Position numbers and translations under genes: made by a program. From NCBI GenBank assembly GCA_038206355.1, contig JBBRAY010000003.1, positions 1 through 64,000 on the forward strand: DNA of 64,000 nt, in the 5' to 3' direction. Below are positions 34,544 through 44,076 of the stretch, piece by piece. Under the pieces are notes generated by a model. That model ran no database searches and was not told where the DNA came from. It saw only the letters and a program-made list of their open reading frames with translations. How positions within the stretch are numbered: the first letter of the stretch is position 1; every line of letters starts with the position of its first letter. Source of the stretch: JAPLDB01 sp038206355. Lineage in GTDB: Bacteria > Bacteroidota > Bacteroidia > AKYH767-A > 2013-40CM-41-45.

Positions 34544-37500
34544 ATGAGCACCGGAAAAACAAATTATAATTTTTTACAGGGAGGCGGAGAAATGGGAGAG
34601 TTTATCCGTGCTAAGGATTGGAGTAAAACCCCATTGGGAGAGCCGAACACATGGCCACAGAGTTTACGGACAATGGTAAGTGTAATGCTGGATAACCCTT
34701 TCGGAATGTATATAGCGTGGGGTAAAGAATATACTCAAATATACAATGACGGCTATCGACCTATACTTGGTGCCACCAAGCATCCCTATGCATTGGGGAT
34801 AAGCACAAGAGAAACCTTTGCGGAAATCTGGCACATCATAGATTCTATGTTTGAAGGAGTAATGGATGGGGTTCCGGTGGGCTTTCCTGATTTTATGCTG
34901 CCGCTGGATCGAAACGGATATATAGAAACCTGCTACTTCGATTTCGCTTACAGCCCGATAAGAATGGAGAACGGAGAAGTGGGTGGTGTATTGGTTACCG
35001 TAATTGAAACCACCGGTAAAAAGAAAGCCGTAGAAGATCTTAAAGAAAGTGAGGAACGGTTTCGAACCATGGCCGAAGGGACAGATATTTTTATTGCAGT
35101 TGGTGACGAAAGCAGCAACGCAACGTATTTTAATAACGCCTGGGTTAAACTGACCGGAAGACCCATGGAAGATTTATTGAAGTTTGGATGGCTGGATCTT
35201 GTACATCCGGAAGACAGAGATCGCTATGTTAATATTTATTTGGACGCATTTAAAAAAAGAGAACCTTTTACAGGAGAGTTCCGGGTATTAAACAGTAATG
35301 GTGAATACCGCTGGTTACTGGCGCAAGGTCCGCCCCGTTTCCGTCCCGATGGAAGTTTTGCAGGTTATATCAGTTCCTGCGTTGACATTACCGACCAGAA
35401 AACCAATGAGATTGAACTGAAAGAAAGCAAAGATCAGTTATTGTTTGCTATCGACGCAGCGGAATTGGGCACATGGGATTATAATCCGGTAACCAATAAA
35501 TTTTCGGCCAACAACAGACTCAAAGCATGGTTTGGACTTCCGGAAAATAAAGACGTTGAATTTACTGATGCAATAAATGCAATGGGAGAACGCGATAAGG
35601 GGCGCGTAACGGCAGCCATTCAAACAGCCTTGCAGTATTCCTCGGGTGGCATCTATGACGTCGAATACAGTATCATCAATCCCATTACAAAAAAGGAAAC
35701 GATAGTTCATGCAAAAGGCAGGGCATGGTTTAATGAAGATAAAATTGCTTACCGGTTAAACGGGACAGTAGAAGATGTAACTGAACAGACAATTGCCAAT
35801 AAAAAAAAGAAAGAAAGTGAACAGCATATCCGCACCATGGTATTGGAATCTCCGGTGGGGATATGCGTAATGGACGCAGGCACTTTGGTAAGTGAAATAG
35901 TAAATGATAGTTTTATTGAAATAGCCGGAAAACCACGTGAAGCAATTGTTGGAAAATTCTACTGGGATACTTTTGCAGAGGCACGTGTCTATTACGAGGA
36001 CGCCCTAAACAAAGTGGTAGAAACCGGGGAAGCGTTTTATGCCAATGAAGTTGAACTGATGTTGATTCGACATGGAAAGGAAGAAATAATATATGTAACA
36101 TTCGTTTATGCACCGTTAAAGGACGAGAATGATCACGTAGTTAAAGTTGCGGTGTGGGTGCTGGAAAATACAATGCAGGTAGAGGCACGCAAAAAAATTA
36201 TGGTCAGCGAAAACAATTTAAAGCTGATGATACTTCAGGCGCCCATGGCAATTTCCATTTTGAGAGGAAAGGATTACAAAGTAGAAATTGCAAATAAATA
36301 TGCATTGGAACTTTGGGGCAGAACGGAAGAACAGGTGTTGAACATATCGGTATTTGATTCTATGCCCGAACTTGCATCTCAGGGTATTAAAGAATTGCTG
36401 GATGATGTAGCCAACACGGGCAAACGATTTGCAACGTCAGAGTTGCCTATTCAATTTTTAAGAAACGGCGTTTTGGAAAGATTGTATATTAATTTTTCTT
36501 ATGAGGCGCTATATGACGGCGAGGGAACTATAAATGGAATAATGGCTATCGGGTTTGATGTTACTCCGGAAGTAGAGGCAAGGAAGAAAGTGGAAACCAG
36601 CGAACAACGCTTTCGCAATTTGATTGCTCAGGCGATTCACCCCATCTTCATTCTTCGGGGAGAAAAATTGATTTTGGAAATAGCGAACGACTCATTATTC
36701 AAACTTTGGAGAGTTGGACCGGAAGCAATAGGAAAACCGTTTTTGGAATTATTGCCCGAAATGAAAGAACAGCCCTATTACGATTTACTAATGGATGTGC
36801 TGCACCATGGTGTAACACATTACGGCAATGAACAACTGGCATATTTCAGTCGCCCTAACGGGGAAGAATACGCCCTTTACTTCAACTTTATTTATTTGCC
36901 TTTTCGTGAAGCCAATGGAAACATTTCGGGAGTATTGGTGCAGGCCTATGATGTAACGGAACAGGTATTTGCAAGAAAAAAGGTGGAAGAAAGCGAACAA
37001 AGTATTCGAACATTGGTGGAGAGTGCTCCCTTTCCCATTGGCGTGTTTGAAGGCGAAAAAATGCGGATTTCTCTGGCCAATCAATCTATCATGGATGTCT
37101 GGGGTAAAGGAAATAATGTAGTGGGTAAATCTTATCCTGAAATACTACCTGAATTAGAGAATCAAAAAATCTTTGATCAGGTACGTGGGGTATTGAAAAC
37201 AGGAACGCCATTTCATGCGATGAATCAACGGGTTGAATTGCTTAAAGATGGAGAATTAAAATCCTATTACTTTAATTACAGTTTTACACCATTATTTGAT
37301 TCTTCCGGAAACGCTTACGCGGTAATGAATACAGCTGCTGAAGTGACCGAATTGCACGAAGCGAAACAAAAAGTAGAGGAGAGCGAGAAGAGATTCCGTG
37401 ATTCTGTAAAACAGGCTCCTTTTGGTATTGCCATTTTTCGTGGTCGCGAATACATTGCTGAAATGGCAAACGAAAATTATTTATTATTAGTAGAGAAAAC

Positions 37501-39298
37501 CGAAGATCAATTTGTAGGCAAACCACTCTTCGAAACATTACCTGAGGTTAAAGACACCATCTCACCCATCATTGCCGATATTTACAGAACAGGCGTTGCA
37601 TTTTATGGCAACGAATTCCCTGTTAAATTAAACCGTCAAGGCAAAATTGAAACATTCTATTTCAACTTTGTTTATCACCCTTTAAAAGAAAATAATATAA
37701 TAACCGGATTTATGGTTGTTGTTACCGAGGTAACCGCTACAGTAAAAGCAAAGCACCTGATCGAAGAAAACGAAGAGAAGCTGAAAATTATTATTGATGC
37801 CAGCGAACTGGGTGTTTGGGAATACAATATGAAAACGGAAAAGATTGAAGCCTCTGACCGATGCAATGTAATTTTAGGTTTTACAGGTGAAAAGAATTTA
37901 ACGCATGAAGAAATTATTGCCAGCCTCCATCCTGATGACTTGAAACTAAGGAATGAAGCATTTGAAAAAGCGTTCGCCGCCGACGTTCTTCATTATGAAA
38001 TCAGGGTGATATGGAAAGACAAATCCGTCCATTGGATAGAAACAAAAGGAAAGGTATTCTATGATTCGAATAATGAACCTGAGCGTTTGCTCGGCACAAT
38101 AAGGGACGTTACAGAAGAAAGAAATTTCCAGCAACAACTATTAGAAAGAGAAGAAAAATTCCGCCTGTTGGCTGACTCCATGCCACAACATATCTGGACA
38201 TCAGATCCGGAGGGCAACCTGAATTATTTTAATCAGTCGGTTTATGATTATTCAGGTTTAACTCCTGAACAGATTAAAAAAAATGGCTGGATACAAATTG
38301 TCCATCCTGATGACAGTGAAGAAAATTTTAAGCAGTGGACGCATGCTATCCAAACAGGAGAGGACTTTCTGTTTGAACACCGGTTTCGCAAGCACAATGG
38401 AGAATATCGATGGCAGCTAAGTCGCGCCATACCACAAAGAGATAAAAATGGGTCAATTAAAATGTGGGTTGGTACAAGCACAGATGTTCAGGAACAAAAA
38501 ATGTTTACAAATGAACTTGAAAATCAGGTGCGGCAACGAACAAATGAGTTGAACCAAAAGAATTTCGATCTCGAAAAAATTAATAAGGAATTGCAATCTT
38601 TCGTTTATATCTCAAGCCATGATTTGCAGGAACCTTTGCGCAAAATACAAACGTTTTCATCCCGCATTCTAGAGACTGAATACGCTGCGTTATCAGACAA
38701 TGGAAAAAAGCATTTTAAGAGAATGCAGGAATCGGCACACAGAATGCAAAACTTGATACAAGATTTATTTGCGTACTCCAGAACCAATGTTCACGAAAGA
38801 AAATATGAAGTTGTTGACCTGCATGACATTATTGGAGACATAAAGGAAACTTTAAGGGAGGAACTGGAACAGAAAAATATAATTTTTGAACTCAATAATT
38901 TATGTAATGTTAATATAATAAAATTTCAGTTCCGTCAACTCCTCCTCAATCTGGTAAACAATTCAATTAAATTTTCAAAAGCAAACCAACCCCTGAGAAT
39001 TAAAATTGATTGCGCAATTGCGGAAGGAGATCGCTTTGGAATTGAAAAATTACCTGGTAAAAATAAGTATTGCCATATTAGTGTTTCTGATAACGGCATC
39101 GGCTTTGAACAGGAATACAGCGAAAAAATATTTGAGGTATTTCAACGGTTGCATAGTAAAGAAGAATATACAGGAACAGGCATCGGCCTCGCCATTGTCA
39201 AAAAAATAGTTGAAAATCACGACGGAATTATCACTGCAACAGGAGAAATAAATAAGGGCGCAACTTTCAATATTTATATTCCGGCACCTGATCTTTGA
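34544..39298 (+). CDS. Multi-PAS histidine kinase with about ten sensor domains, 1584 aa
   Basis: N-terminal sensor (residues 1-160) of the GAF/PAS-like type that begins with W-SKTPLGEPNTWPQSL, then nine PAS/PAC units starting near 170, 300, 425, 560, 690, 815, 945, 1075 and 1205, then HisKA/HATPase (His in SHDLQEPLRKIQTF near 1365; NLVNNSIKFS; DNGIGF; GTGIGLAIVKK). PAS units 5 to 8 share a repeated pattern (I-x-RG-x-x-x-x-x-E-x-AN, then LPE), indicating internal tandem duplication. No transmembrane segments. The receiver at 34090 is immediately upstream. Ligands of the PAS domains cannot be told from sequence. Confidence 0.92.
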   Translation: MSTGKTNYNFLQGGGEMGEFIRAKDWSKTPLGEPNTWPQSLRTMVSVMLDNPFGMYIAWGKEYTQIYNDGYRPILGATKHPYALGISTRETFAEIWHIIDSMFEGVMDGVPVGFPDFMLPLDRNGYIETCYFDFAYSPIRMENGEVGGVLVTVIETTGKKKAVEDLKESEERFRTMAEGTDIFIAVGDESSNATYFNNAWVKLTGRPMEDLLKFGWLDLVHPEDRDRYVNIYLDAFKKREPFTGEFRVLNSNGEYRWLLAQGPPRFRPDGSFAGYISSCVDITDQKTNEIELKESKDQLLFAIDAAELGTWDYNPVTNKFSANNRLKAWFGLPENKDVEFTDAINAMGERDKGRVTAAIQTALQYSSGGIYDVEYSIINPITKKETIVHAKGRAWFNEDKIAYRLNGTVEDVTEQTIANKKKKESEQHIRTMVLESPVGICVMDAGTLVSEIVNDSFIEIAGKPREAIVGKFYWDTFAEARVYYEDALNKVVETGEAFYANEVELMLIRHGKEEIIYVTFVYAPLKDENDHVVKVAVWVLENTMQVEARKKIMVSENNLKLMILQAPMAISILRGKDYKVEIANKYALELWGRTEEQVLNISVFDSMPELASQGIKELLDDVANTGKRFATSELPIQFLRNGVLERLYINFSYEALYDGEGTINGIMAIGFDVTPEVEARKKVETSEQRFRNLIAQAIHPIFILRGEKLILEIANDSLFKLWRVGPEAIGKPFLELLPEMKEQPYYDLLMDVLHHGVTHYGNEQLAYFSRPNGEEYALYFNFIYLPFREANGNISGVLVQAYDVTEQVFARKKVEESEQSIRTLVESAPFPIGVFEGEKMRISLANQSIMDVWGKGNNVVGKSYPEILPELENQKIFDQVRGVLKTGTPFHAMNQRVELLKDGELKSYYFNYSFTPLFDSSGNAYAVMNTAAEVTELHEAKQKVEESEKRFRDSVKQAPFGIAIFRGREYIAEMANENYLLLVEKTEDQFVGKPLFETLPEVKDTISPIIADIYRTGVAFYGNEFPVKLNRQGKIETFYFNFVYHPLKENNIITGFMVVVTEVTATVKAKHLIEENEEKLKIIIDASELGVWEYNMKTEKIEASDRCNVILGFTGEKNLTHEEIIASLHPDDLKLRNEAFEKAFAADVLHYEIRVIWKDKSVHWIETKGKVFYDSNNEPERLLGTIRDVTEERNFQQQLLEREEKFRLLADSMPQHIWTSDPEGNLNYFNQSVYDYSGLTPEQIKKNGWIQIVHPDDSEENFKQWTHAIQTGEDFLFEHRFRKHNGEYRWQLSRAIPQRDKNGSIKMWVGTSTDVQEQKMFTNELENQVRQRTNELNQKNFDLEKINKELQSFVYISSHDLQEPLRKIQTFSSRILETEYAALSDNGKKHFKRMQESAHRMQNLIQDLFAYSRTNVHERKYEVVDLHDIIGDIKETLREELEQKNIIFELNNLCNVNIIKFQFRQLLLNLVNNSIKFSKANQPLRIKIDCAIAEGDRFGIEKLPGKNKYCHISVSDNGIGFEQEYSEKIFEVFQRLHSKEEYTGTGIGLAIVKKIVENHDGIITATGEINKGATFNIYIPAPDL

Positions 39299-39595
39299 AA
39301 TTGTACTACTCACCAATGTGATTTATATTCTATTGGTAAAGTGCCGTTGAAATACTTCGTAAATTTTTCCCTACGAACAACTATCACAAACCTTTCATAA
39401 CAGAAATTAGCATCTTTTAAAAAATGAGGCAAAAAGAATAAGACCGAAATATATTTTTTGTTGACTATTTTGCCCATATTGATGAATTTATTGCCCAGCA
39501 TGTATAGACTAAAGTGTAGAAACTAATAAGCAATACAGGTAAACAGTTAATTGCATGATTAGTGGCTCAACTTTAATAACCAAACAACCAAACGT

Positions 39596-41011
39596 ATGAA
39601 CCCTAAAATCCTCGTTATCGAAGACGACTTCGACATCAGTCAGCTTTTGAAAAAATTTCTTTCACGCCACAACCTTGACGTGGTTATTGCCAATAACGGA
39701 AAGAAGGGAATTGAAGCATTTAAAACCGAGAATCCCGGTCTTGTGCTTACGGATTTCCGGCTTGGAGATGTAGACGGCATCCATGTGCTAAAAGAAATTA
39801 AAAACATAAACCATACAGTGCCGGTAATTATCATTACGGGTTACAGTGACGTGCGCGTTGCTGTGCAGGCAATGCGGTTGGGTGCATATGACTATGTAAC
39901 AAAGCCATTGTTCCCCGAGGAGATTCTTCACACCATAAAGCGTGCACTTGAAGGCGGCAGTACTGACGTTGACAAAGCCAATGCAGGAGGCCCAAAAATA
40001 AGTAAGCCCCAGAATTTTATTTTCGGAAAAAGCTACCAGTCGCTTGGGTTGATGAAACAAGTTGACCTGGTGGCTCCAACGAATTACAGCGTGATAATTT
40101 ATGGTGAGAGCGGTGCGGGAAAAGAAGCAGTTGCCCAGATTATTCACCGAAAAAGTACACGCGCTGCACAACCGTTTGTAGCCATGGACTGCGGAGCAAT
40201 ATCAAAGGAACTTGCCGGCAGTGAATTATTTGGTCATGAGAAGGGTTCGTTTACTGGAGCCATGCAGACGAAGATTGGTCATTTTGAATTAGCGAATGGT
40301 GGAACGCTTTTTTTGGATGAGGTTGCAAATTTGCCCTACGAAGTACAAACTAGTTTATTACGCGTTGTACAGGAGAAAAAAATACGACGCATCGGAAGCA
40401 ATAAAGAAATCCATATTGACGTGCGTCTTATTATTGCCAGCAATGAAAATCTAAATGATGCATATCGCAAAGGTAAATTCAGAGAAGATTTATTTCACCG
40501 CTTTAATGAGTTTCAGCTAAATGTTCCTTCATTGCGTGAACGGCCCGAGGATATTTTGATGTACGCAGAATTCTTTTTGCAGAATTCCAATGAAGTTCTT
40601 GATAAAAAGATTACCGGATTCGATGATGAAGTCATGCAATTGTTTCATCAATATCCGTGGCATGGTAATTTGCGCGAATTGAAGAATGTAATTAAACGTG
40701 CAGCACTTCTGAGTGATACCGATAGAATACAAGTGCAATCATTACCGCTTGAAATTTCACATTATTCTAAATTATCCTTTCAGGATGATGAAGCCGGTAT
40801 TCATGTTCGGCACGATGATGTACAGCAGCAACAAGCACAACCTATGCAGCACTCCAATCATCCAAATTTAAAAACGGCTGCCAAAGAAGCCGAGTATGAA
40901 ACAATTTTACGCGTCCTGAAGGAAGTAAACTTCAACAAGAGCAAAGCAGCCAAGATCCTGAACATAGATCGAAAAACACTTTACAATAAAATCAAAGATT
41001 TTACTCCGTAG
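39596..41011 (+). CDS. NtrC-family sigma-54-dependent response regulator
   Basis: 471-aa activator: receiver (acidic IEDDFD, phospho-acceptor Asp53 in LTDFRLG, Lys103), AAA+ domain (Walker A GESGAGKE 170-177, GSFTGA loop 217-222, Walker B GGTLFLDEV 235-243, ERPEDI) and a C-terminal Fis-type helix-turn-helix (VNFNKSKAAKILNIDRKTLY). The GSFTGA loop is a common variant of the GAFTGA loop that contacts sigma-54. This gene implies that the organism uses sigma-54. The kinase-receiver gene follows after 25 nt. It is the only recognisable transcription activator of this type in the window. Confidence 0.93.
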   Translation: MNPKILVIEDDFDISQLLKKFLSRHNLDVVIANNGKKGIEAFKTENPGLVLTDFRLGDVDGIHVLKEIKNINHTVPVIIITGYSDVRVAVQAMRLGAYDYVTKPLFPEEILHTIKRALEGGSTDVDKANAGGPKISKPQNFIFGKSYQSLGLMKQVDLVAPTNYSVIIYGESGAGKEAVAQIIHRKSTRAAQPFVAMDCGAISKELAGSELFGHEKGSFTGAMQTKIGHFELANGGTLFLDEVANLPYEVQTSLLRVVQEKKIRRIGSNKEIHIDVRLIIASNENLNDAYRKGKFREDLFHRFNEFQLNVPSLRERPEDILMYAEFFLQNSNEVLDKKITGFDDEVMQLFHQYPWHGNLRELKNVIKRAALLSDTDRIQVQSLPLEISHYSKLSFQDDEAGIHVRHDDVQQQQAQPMQHSNHPNLKTAAKEAEYETILRVLKEVNFNKSKAAKILNIDRKTLYNKIKDFTP

Positions 41012-41036
41012 AAATACGAGGAGTTTTTACTGAGTT

Positions 41037-42467
41037 ATGAAGAAAACCATTTCTGTTCTTGTAGTGGATGATGATGAGGATGATTTCATTCTGCTTAAAA
41101 GTTTCTTGGAGGATTTGAAAAACTATGATTTCAATCTTACCTGGACTCCTGATTATAATTCAGCATTGGCTTATATGAGGCAAAACAGCCACAACATTGC
41201 CATCATTGATTACCTGATGGGTAGTCATACGGGGTTGGATCTTTTAAAAGATGCTTTGAATGAAGGGTGCCGCATGCCTGTAATTTTTTTGACGGGAAAA
41301 GGTAGTCATCAGATTGACGTAGAAGCTATGGAATTGGGCGCTTCCGATTTCCTGGTGAAGACAGAAATAAATGCTGAGAAGCTCGAACGGAGTATTCGAT
41401 ATGCAATTGAACGGGCAGAAAATCTTCACGCGTTATTAGCCAGTGAAGAAAAATACCGGAACATTTTTGAATCAAGTCGTGACATGATTTACATCACCGA
41501 TGAGGATGGAAATTTTATTGACGTAAATGCTTCTGCCAAACGGATATTGGGCTATGCAAAAGAGGAGTTACTAAAAATTCCTGTGCAGCAACTCTATACT
41601 AACACAGCAGACCGGGAAATATTCCTGAAGGCCTTGAAATACTCCGGCTCTGTTTCAAATTATGAGATCATCCTTAAAAATAAAGCGGGAGAGAAAGTGT
41701 TTTGCCTGATCTCTGCTTCAATACAACGCAATCAACTTGGTACTTTTTACATATTTGGAGTCGTTCATGATATCACACACAGAAAAAAAGCAGAACGCGA
41801 TCTGGTTGTTGTCGAAAAACTTGCCATGACCGGTAGAGTTGCGCGGATGCTTGCGCATGAAATACGCAACCCACTTACCAACATTAACCTTACTGTTGAG
41901 CAATTGGAATACGAAGCAGCAAATCCGGAGTTTGCAACGTATTTTGGAATGATAAAAAGAAATACGCGAAGAATAAGTGATCTGATCAATGAACTTTTAC
42001 TTTCCTCGCGGCCTGCAGAAGTTACAACCGATAAACATGGTATAAACAAAATAATTGATGATACGCTTGCCATGGTGATTGATCGCATCACCCTGAAGAA
42101 TGTTAAAGTTGAAAAATTTATTTCGGATGAGCTATGTGAAGTCAGCGTAGATGAAGCGAAAATAAAAACAGCTTTGCTCAATATTATTCTCAATGCTGTT
42201 GAAGCCGTTTCGGAAAATGGCGGGGTGATAAAAATAACTGCGCGTAAAACCGGAGAGAGATGTTTTATCGAAATTGAAGACAACGGACATGGCATTGCAC
42301 CTGAACATGTAGGTAAACTTTTCGAGCCCTACTTCACTATGAAGGAGGGAGGAATGGGCCTTGGACTCGCAACAGCACATAATATAATTCAAAGTCATGG
42401 GGGAACAATTGATGTGGAGTCCGAGCTTAAAAGGGGAACAAAATTTGCAATTGGCTTAAACCTTTAA
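41037..42467 (+). CDS. Receiver-PAS-histidine kinase (NtrB-like)
   Basis: 476-aa hybrid: N-terminal receiver (VVDDDEDDF, Asp58 in IIDYLMG, Lys near 108), PAS (about 135-250, YRNIFESSRDMIYITDEDGN split as IFESSRDMIYITDEDG), then HisKA with LAHEIRNPLTNINL (His near 274) and HATPase (NAVEAVSE, DNGHGI, GMGLGLATAHNI). The HEIRNPLT box is of the NtrB type and differs from the HDLQEPLR boxes elsewhere here. No membrane segment. It probably phosphorylates the upstream NtrC-type protein. The next receiver gene starts 11 nt downstream. Confidence 0.92.
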   Translation: MKKTISVLVVDDDEDDFILLKSFLEDLKNYDFNLTWTPDYNSALAYMRQNSHNIAIIDYLMGSHTGLDLLKDALNEGCRMPVIFLTGKGSHQIDVEAMELGASDFLVKTEINAEKLERSIRYAIERAENLHALLASEEKYRNIFESSRDMIYITDEDGNFIDVNASAKRILGYAKEELLKIPVQQLYTNTADREIFLKALKYSGSVSNYEIILKNKAGEKVFCLISASIQRNQLGTFYIFGVVHDITHRKKAERDLVVVEKLAMTGRVARMLAHEIRNPLTNINLTVEQLEYEAANPEFATYFGMIKRNTRRISDLINELLLSSRPAEVTTDKHGINKIIDDTLAMVIDRITLKNVKVEKFISDELCEVSVDEAKIKTALLNIILNAVEAVSENGGVIKITARKTGERCFIEIEDNGHGIAPEHVGKLFEPYFTMKEGGMGLGLATAHNIIQSHGGTIDVESELKRGTKFAIGLNL

Positions 42468-42478
42468 ATGAAAAACCA

Positions 42479-42871
42479 ATGTCTATAAAAATGAAGGTAC
42501 TGGTAATTGATGACGAAAATGATATTCTCGAAATGGTAAGCAAAGCACTTACGAGAAACGGATATGAAGTAACGGCCGTTTCCAATATTGCCGACGCTTC
42601 AAAACAAATCCGATATAATAAATGGGATTTAATTATCAGCGATGTTATGATTCCATATGAAGGCGGCTTCGAACTTGTTGATAGCATAAAAGCCACTTCA
42701 AATACACCGGTAATTATGATAACAGGAATGAGTGAAGACGTACTGAATGCTACCATCAATAAAGCTGATTTCATTATGCATAAGCCGTTCAGTAGTAACG
42801 ACCTTGTAAAAAAGGTAAAGGAGCTAACATCACAATCGTCAAATAATGAACCGATAACCGATTCGAATTAA
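42479..42871 (+). CDS. Single-domain response regulator
   Basis: 130-aa receiver: VIDDENDILE, phospho-acceptor Asp55 in IISDVMIP, ITG at 81-83 and Lys102 in HKPFSS. It differs from the DDDxDD receivers and looks more like the receiver half of an OmpR or NtrC protein without output domain. Last gene of the 39596-42871 unit. The start is ATG 42479 or ATG 42491. Confidence 0.88.
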   Translation: MSIKMKVLVIDDENDILEMVSKALTRNGYEVTAVSNIADASKQIRYNKWDLIISDVMIPYEGGFELVDSIKATSNTPVIMITGMSEDVLNATINKADFIMHKPFSSNDLVKKVKELTSQSSNNEPITDSN

Positions 42872-42949
42872 CATGGTTCTTGTTTTTTTACACGAGTATT
42901 TTGAGGTTAGGTGAAAACCATTCTTAGGCTCTACTGAAAGATTGATTCC

Positions 42950-42978
42950 CCGGATTAATTACTATCGAATTAATCCGG
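42950..42978. terminator. Hairpin after the NtrC/NtrB unit
   Basis: CCGGATTAATT and AATTAATCCGG, perfect 11-bp arms with a 7-nt loop, 79 nt past the last stop. No T-run follows, so it may be a weak terminator, an RNA stabiliser or an operator. The rest of 42872-43162 shows no convincing gene. Confidence 0.45.
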
Positions 42979-43162
42979 TTCAGGAATTCAGGGTATTCTT
43001 CCAAAACAATATCAATAAAATAAATATACCTGCGTTTTCAAAACAACCAATTGCAAACTTCACAAACTTTTAAAAAACCGATTAGGTTCAAACAAAAAAC
43101 AGTTCTGGGAAATCAATATCATTCACGATACAGTTAAAATAGCCCGGATATTATTTTAAATT

Positions 43163-43202
43163 AAAAAGATCCTGCCGTGAGGTGTCGCGGCAGGATCTTT
43201 TT
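43163..43202. terminator. Strong bidirectional terminator
   Basis: Perfect 15-bp arms (AAAAAGATCCTGCCG and CGGCAGGATCTTTTT) with a 10-nt loop and T-runs both ways. It closes the minus-strand cupredoxin gene and can end readthrough from the signalling unit. Confidence 0.88.
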
Positions 43203-43220
43203 ACAGAACTACAACCATCA

Positions 43221-43826
43221 TCAATCAATTATAACTTTGCGTACCACATCCGTTTCACTTGAACTAAACTTCAGCAGATATATTCCTTTTGCAAGATCAC
43301 CCACATTGTACGCGTAATGATGTTCACCAACAGATTGCTCATCATTGAGTAAAAACCTCACTTCTCTACCTGTAATATCACTCAGTGTCATGGTGTAAAA
43401 GTCGCTTTTGCGGGTAAACAGATCAACATGAAGCTGATCGATTATTGGATTGGATCTGATATTGAGATAAATTCCGGATTCGCTATCTTCAATCCCTGAG
43501 GTTTCCAATGCAGTAAAATGCCCAACCATTCCTGATTGGTAATGAGGAGTACACTGATAATCATAAATTCCACCTACCAGGACTGCATACATAAATATTT
43601 CATTATTCTCATCCAGTGGGGCATCCCATGGTAATGCTCCACCCGGCACAAGTGTAGAGGTGGTCGTATGGCTTCCGTTTACCCTTGACCACACAATAGT
43701 ATCTCCCACATAAACATTAAAGTTATCAGGAGCAAATGAATAATTGGAAACGTTAACGGTATAAGTATTTGCCAATAATGGAAAGGCAAGCGCAATACTT
43801 AATAATGAGAGATAAATTTTTTTCAT
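43221..43826 (-). CDS. Secreted cupredoxin (plastocyanin-like) with type IX sorting domain
   Basis: 201-aa exported protein: signal peptide (LSLLSIALAFPLLAN), a plastocyanin/azurin-like domain (about 20-105) with complete type 1 copper ligands His53, Cys92, His95 and Met100 (SHTTT and YQCTPHYQSGM), then a Por-secretion-type C-terminal domain (about 120-201: SNPIIDQLHVDL, SDITGREV, KGIYLLKFSSSE, KVIID). The C-terminal domain targets the protein for type IX export and cell-surface attachment. It may carry electrons outside the cell. ATG 43826 is used. Terminator at 43163. Confidence 0.9.
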   Translation of the reverse strand: MKKIYLSLLSIALAFPLLANTYTVNVSNYSFAPDNFNVYVGDTIVWSRVNGSHTTTSTLVPGGALPWDAPLDENNEIFMYAVLVGGIYDYQCTPHYQSGMVGHFTALETSGIEDSESGIYLNIRSNPIIDQLHVDLFTRKSDFYTMTLSDITGREVRFLLNDEQSVGEHHYAYNVGDLAKGIYLLKFSSSETDVVRKVIID

Positions 43827-43998
43827 GATTAATTTATTAGCGTTATAGATTACCAATACCAAATGAAAAAAATGTACCCAATGAAAAATGGTGATTTAAG
43901 TAAATGTAATGTTGAACACATTGCACACCTTGTAGTTGTAGTTCCCCAATGGAAAACGGAATAGAATTTTATTTCATTACTGTCCGACTAAAATTTAT

Positions 43999-44027
43999 GA
44001 GATTCCTCGCTGCGCTCGGAATGACAG
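43999..44027. repeat. Possible dispersed repeat unit
   Basis: GAGATTCCTCGCTGCGCTCG followed by GAATGACAG, a GC-rich island in AT-rich DNA. Nearly the same word is familiar from intergenic regions of many unrelated bacteria. Only one copy is visible in this window. Confidence 0.35.
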
Positions 44028-44076
44028 GGCTTTTGGAGAGTAAATTTCAAGGAGGGAGCTGGGCCTGGAGTGGAAA

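Noticed and set aside
39310..39501. Minus-strand 63-aa frame between the kinase and NtrC genes
   Set aside because: No ribosome site, terminator or recognisable sequence; composition of noncoding AT-rich DNA.
42872..43162. Short frame with hydrophobic end on the minus strand
   Set aside because: Only about 27 codons from a GTG; both strands are open here, so chance is likely.
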